Assembly: GCA_011330835.1 (NCBI GenBank)
Contig: DRPO01000360.1
Coordinates: 1-7,191, forward strand
Origin: Gammaproteobacteria bacterium
GTDB taxonomy: Bacteria; Pseudomonadota; Gammaproteobacteria; UWMA-0217
Length of the DNA stretch: 7,191 bases
Reading direction: 5' to 3'
Under the pieces are notes generated by a model. That model did no database searches and was not told the origin of the DNA. It saw only the letters and a list, made by a program, of their open reading frames with translations. The position numbers were made by a program, and so were the translations under genes. Position 1 is the first letter of the stretch, and each line of letters begins with the position of its first letter. Of the stretch, positions 5,729-7,191 are shown one piece after another.

Positions 5729-6000
5729 GGTACCTCAATTCGGACGGGGGGTCGAAAGCCGCGAACTCTCGCGAGGAGCGCCGGCATCCCCGCCGACAAA
5801 AGGCATCGAGAAGTTCTGTTCAGCGGGCTGACGACCTCGAGACCGCCAAATCACTTGCCTCCGGGGCCTCCGCCTGACACAGGGTATTCTTGGTCGCAAG
5901 AGGTCTATATAATGAACTGTGTCACATTTTTACGATCCAACTCCGGAGTGGTTCCCGGAAACAGAGGTCGATAATAACCGAAATTCAAGAGGCACTATCC
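5729..6000. other. divergent intergenic region between rsd and the DUF937 cluster
   Basis: These 272 bp must hold the promoters of both flanking genes. Short open frames here lack ribosome sites and family-like sequence. I see a good -10 box toward the DUF937 gene (listed separately) and an 8-bp palindrome, CTCGCGAG, near 5765, but no clear promoter toward rsd and no RNA gene. Confidence 0.5.
5908..5913 (+). promoter_or_regulatory. candidate -10 box for the DUF937-kbp-hugZ cluster
   Basis: TATAAT is a perfect -10 consensus about 88 bp before the DUF937 start codon, which would give a leader of roughly 80 bases. No good -35 hexamer lies 16-18 bp upstream. That pattern is seen at promoters needing an activator and at sigma-S promoters; the preceding bases TCTA would allow the latter. 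This is inference from a hexamer only. Confidence 0.45.
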
Positions 6001-6564
6001 ATGAGTCTGTTAGAAACCATCCTCTCCGCCCAGGGCGGCAACCTTGTCAAAAGCCTGAGCCAGGCCAATGGCATCGACGTTCAGCAAGCGCTGGCGGTGC
6101 TGGGCAAGCTGACGCCCGCGTTGTCACAGAGCGTGCGCAAGAACACCGAACAACCGGAAGGCGTGCAAGCGCTTTTCGCCGCCTTGCAAAAAGGCAATCA
6201 CCAGGCCTATCTCGAAGACGAACACAAGGCCTTCAGCAGCGATGCGATCCTCGACGGCAACAAGATCCTGGGCCATCTGCTGGGCTCCAAGGACGCCAGC
6301 CGGGCGCTGGCCAGTCAGGTGTCGGCGGAAACCGGCGTCGCCGATTCGCTGATCAAGAAAATGCTGCCCCAGGTGGCGAACCTCGTGATGGGCGCGCTCG
6401 GCAGCCAGAACCGTTCCGGCGGCGCCCTCGCCCAAATCGCCGGCATGCTCGGCGGCGGCCAGCAAACCCGGGCGCCCGGATTGCTCGGCGCGTTTCTCGA
6501 TCGGGATCACGATGGCTCGATCGTCGATGACCTGATGAGCATGGCGGCCAAGCAACTGCTCTGA
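6001..6564 (+). CDS. DUF937 family protein (YidB-like)
   Basis: The product has 187 aa and resembles the DUF937 family, whose E. coli member is YidB; the biochemical role is not known. It begins MSLLETILSAQGG and is predicted helical and cytoplasmic, with no signal peptide. The family core runs through about residues 85-160 (ILGHLLGSKDASRALASQV, then TGVADSLIKKMLPQVANLVM), followed by a Gly-rich stretch at about 136-155. The C-terminus holds DRDHDGSIVDDL (167-178), which resembles an EF-hand/dockerin calcium loop (DxDxDGxI) but has Leu where the final Glu is expected. The ATG at 6001 has GAGG eight bases upstream. An upstream in-frame TTG at 5890 is rejected because it would include the candidate promoter. 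The next gene, kbp, starts 40 bp downstream, so co-transcription is likely. Confidence 0.85.
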   Translation: MSLLETILSAQGGNLVKSLSQANGIDVQQALAVLGKLTPALSQSVRKNTEQPEGVQALFAALQKGNHQAYLEDEHKAFSSDAILDGNKILGHLLGSKDASRALASQVSAETGVADSLIKKMLPQVANLVMGALGSQNRSGGALAQIAGMLGGGQQTRAPGLLGAFLDRDHDGSIVDDLMSMAAKQLL

Positions 6565-6594
6565 TCATCCCTATCCATACTCACCAACCACATC

Positions 6595-6600
6595 AGGAGG
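6595..6600 (+). promoter_or_regulatory. ribosome binding site of kbp
   Basis: AGGAGG, a perfect Shine-Dalgarno core, lies four bases before the ATG at 6605. It suggests strong translation of the BON-LysM protein compared with its neighbours. Confidence 0.8.
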
Positions 6601-6604
6601 CCCC

Positions 6605-7033
6605 ATGGGACTGTTCGATTTCGCGAAAAACATTGGCAACAAGATCTTTGGCAAGGATGACGACCCCGCCGAAAAAATCAAGGAACACATCGAGGAAGAC
6701 AACCCCGGCATCGACGACCTGAAAGTCGTCTACGAGGATGGCAAGGCCGTCATCAGCGGCACGGCAAAATCGCCGGAGGCCGTCGAGAAAGTCATTCTGA
6801 TGGCGGGCAACGCCAGGGGGGTGGAAATGGTTGACGCCTCCGCCGTCGTCGGCGCGCAACCCTCGATGGAAATCGAGTACTACGTGATCCAGAAAGGCGA
6901 CACCCTGTCCGGCATCGCCAAGAAATTTCTCGGCAACGCCATGGATTATCCCAAGATCTTCGAAGCCAACCGCGAAGTCATCAAGGACCCGGATCTGATC
7001 TTCCCCGGCCAGAAGATCCGCATCCCCAAGTAA
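6605..7033 (+). CDS. kbp: BON-LysM protein, Kbp (YgaU)-like potassium-binding protein
   Basis: This is a 142-aa cytoplasmic protein; E. coli Kbp (also YgaU, LysM) has 149. It begins MGLFDFAKNIGNKIF, close to the E. coli start MGLFNFVKDAGEKLW, and has no signal peptide, so the LysM domain is unlikely to act on periplasmic peptidoglycan. A BON domain spans about 22-81 (VVYEDGKAVISGTAKSPEAV). A LysM domain spans about 91-140 (YYVIQKGDTLSGIAKKFLG, then YPKIFEANREVIKDPD, PGQKIRIPK). In E. coli the protein binds K+ and changes shape on binding, which links it to ion and osmotic status. It sits between a DUF937 gene and hugZ, five bases before the latter. Family identity is strong over the whole length; K+ binding here is by homology. 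Confidence 0.93.
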   Translation: MGLFDFAKNIGNKIFGKDDDPAEKIKEHIEEDNPGIDDLKVVYEDGKAVISGTAKSPEAVEKVILMAGNARGVEMVDASAVVGAQPSMEIEYYVIQKGDTLSGIAKKFLGNAMDYPKIFEANREVIKDPDLIFPGQKIRIPK

Positions 7034-7038
7034 TCCGC

Positions 7039-7191
7039 ATGCCGGAAACCGAAGACCTGGCCGGGCTTCGCAACGAAGCCCGGTCATTCCGCGACAGCTT
7101 CAGCAGCCTCGTGCTGGCCACCTGCTCGGCGGAAGGCGTCCCCGACGCCAGCTATGCGCCCTTCATTCTGGACGAATCCGAAAACCCCTGC
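7039..7191 (+). CDS. hugZ: HugZ-family pyridoxamine 5'-phosphate oxidase-like protein, N-terminal part (cut by window edge)
   Basis: Only the first 51 residues are inside the window. After a short lead (MPETEDLAGLRNEARSF) comes the start of a split beta-barrel: SLVLATCSAEGVPDASYAPF (23-42). It matches the pattern S-L-x-L-A-T-x-x-x-x-G-x-P-x-x-S-Y-A-P-F of HugZ/HutZ heme-utilisation proteins, relatives of pyridoxamine phosphate oxidase. Those studied bind and degrade heme in the cytoplasm to release iron. The ATG is five bases after the kbp stop with no good ribosome site, so translation probably depends on ribosomes leaving kbp. The heme-binding C-terminal part is not visible, so other FMN-binding split-barrel proteins remain possible. 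Confidence 0.75.
   Translation, partial: MPETEDLAGLRNEARSFRDSFSSLVLATCSAEGVPDASYAPFILDESENPC
7061..7083 (+). repeat. strong stem-loop inside the start of hugZ
   Basis: CCGGGCTTCG (7061-7070) and CGAAGCCCGG (7074-7083) are perfect 10-bp complements with a CAA loop. In RNA a G-U (7060-7084) and a G-C (7059-7085) pair extend the stem. It looks like the stem of an intrinsic terminator but no T-tract follows. It lies 28 bases after the kbp stop and within codons 8-15 of hugZ, so it could protect the kbp message 3' end or lower hugZ expression. Confidence 0.6.

Noticed and set aside
5918..5926. TGTGTCACA as a CRP site
   Set aside because: The half-sites TGTG and CACA are one base apart, whereas a CRP box needs about 6-8 bases between them.
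5890..6000. N-terminal extension of the DUF937 protein from an in-frame TTG
   Set aside because: It would translate across the candidate -10 box, lacks family-like sequence, and the ATG at 6001 has its own ribosome site.
6124..6555. Minus-strand frame of 143 codons opposite the DUF937 gene
   Set aside because: Antisense shadow without a ribosome site or recognisable domain.

Overview
The window looks like chromosomal DNA from a free-living, GC-rich gammaproteobacterium. The main taxonomic clue is an Rsd/AlgQ-type anti-sigma factor, a family essentially confined to Gammaproteobacteria. A ba3-type oxygen reductase, a Kbp (YgaU)-like LysM protein and a HugZ-like protein fit this. I cannot name the genus. 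I see no insertion sequence, tRNA, rRNA, CRISPR array or phage gene.

Left part (1-2069): a minus-strand operon for a ba3-type (B-family) heme-copper oxidase reads cbaD (subunit IIa, 50 aa), cbaB (CuA subunit II), cbaA (subunit I, cut by the window edge). A Crp/Fnr-family regulator with an unusual set of cysteines is transcribed divergently. The 231-bp region between them carries three separate perfect inverted repeats. One lies about 42 bp upstream of the predicted oxidase start site, the classic class II activator position. Another straddles a candidate -10 box of the regulator gene. The layout suggests a local switch in which the Crp/Fnr protein controls the oxidase and perhaps itself.

Middle (2070-5184): two plus-strand genes overlap by 11 bp and have no functional name that I recognise. 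The first has a receiver-like N-terminus lacking the phospho-acceptor aspartate, a long acidic linker and a C-terminal conserved domain. The second has TPR-like helices, a winged-helix-like segment and a C-terminal Roadblock/LC7-like domain. They probably act together and are the best candidate here for an undescribed system.

Right part (5185-7191): a convergent minus-strand gene encodes an Rsd/AlgQ-like protein. Opposite it, a plus-strand cluster encodes a DUF937 protein, the BON-LysM protein Kbp (potassium binding in E. coli) and the start of a HugZ-family split-barrel protein (heme utilisation). The hugZ start contains a perfect 10-bp stem. Gene-free stretches are all shorter than 300 bp: 1107-1337, 2070-2261 and 5729-6000.
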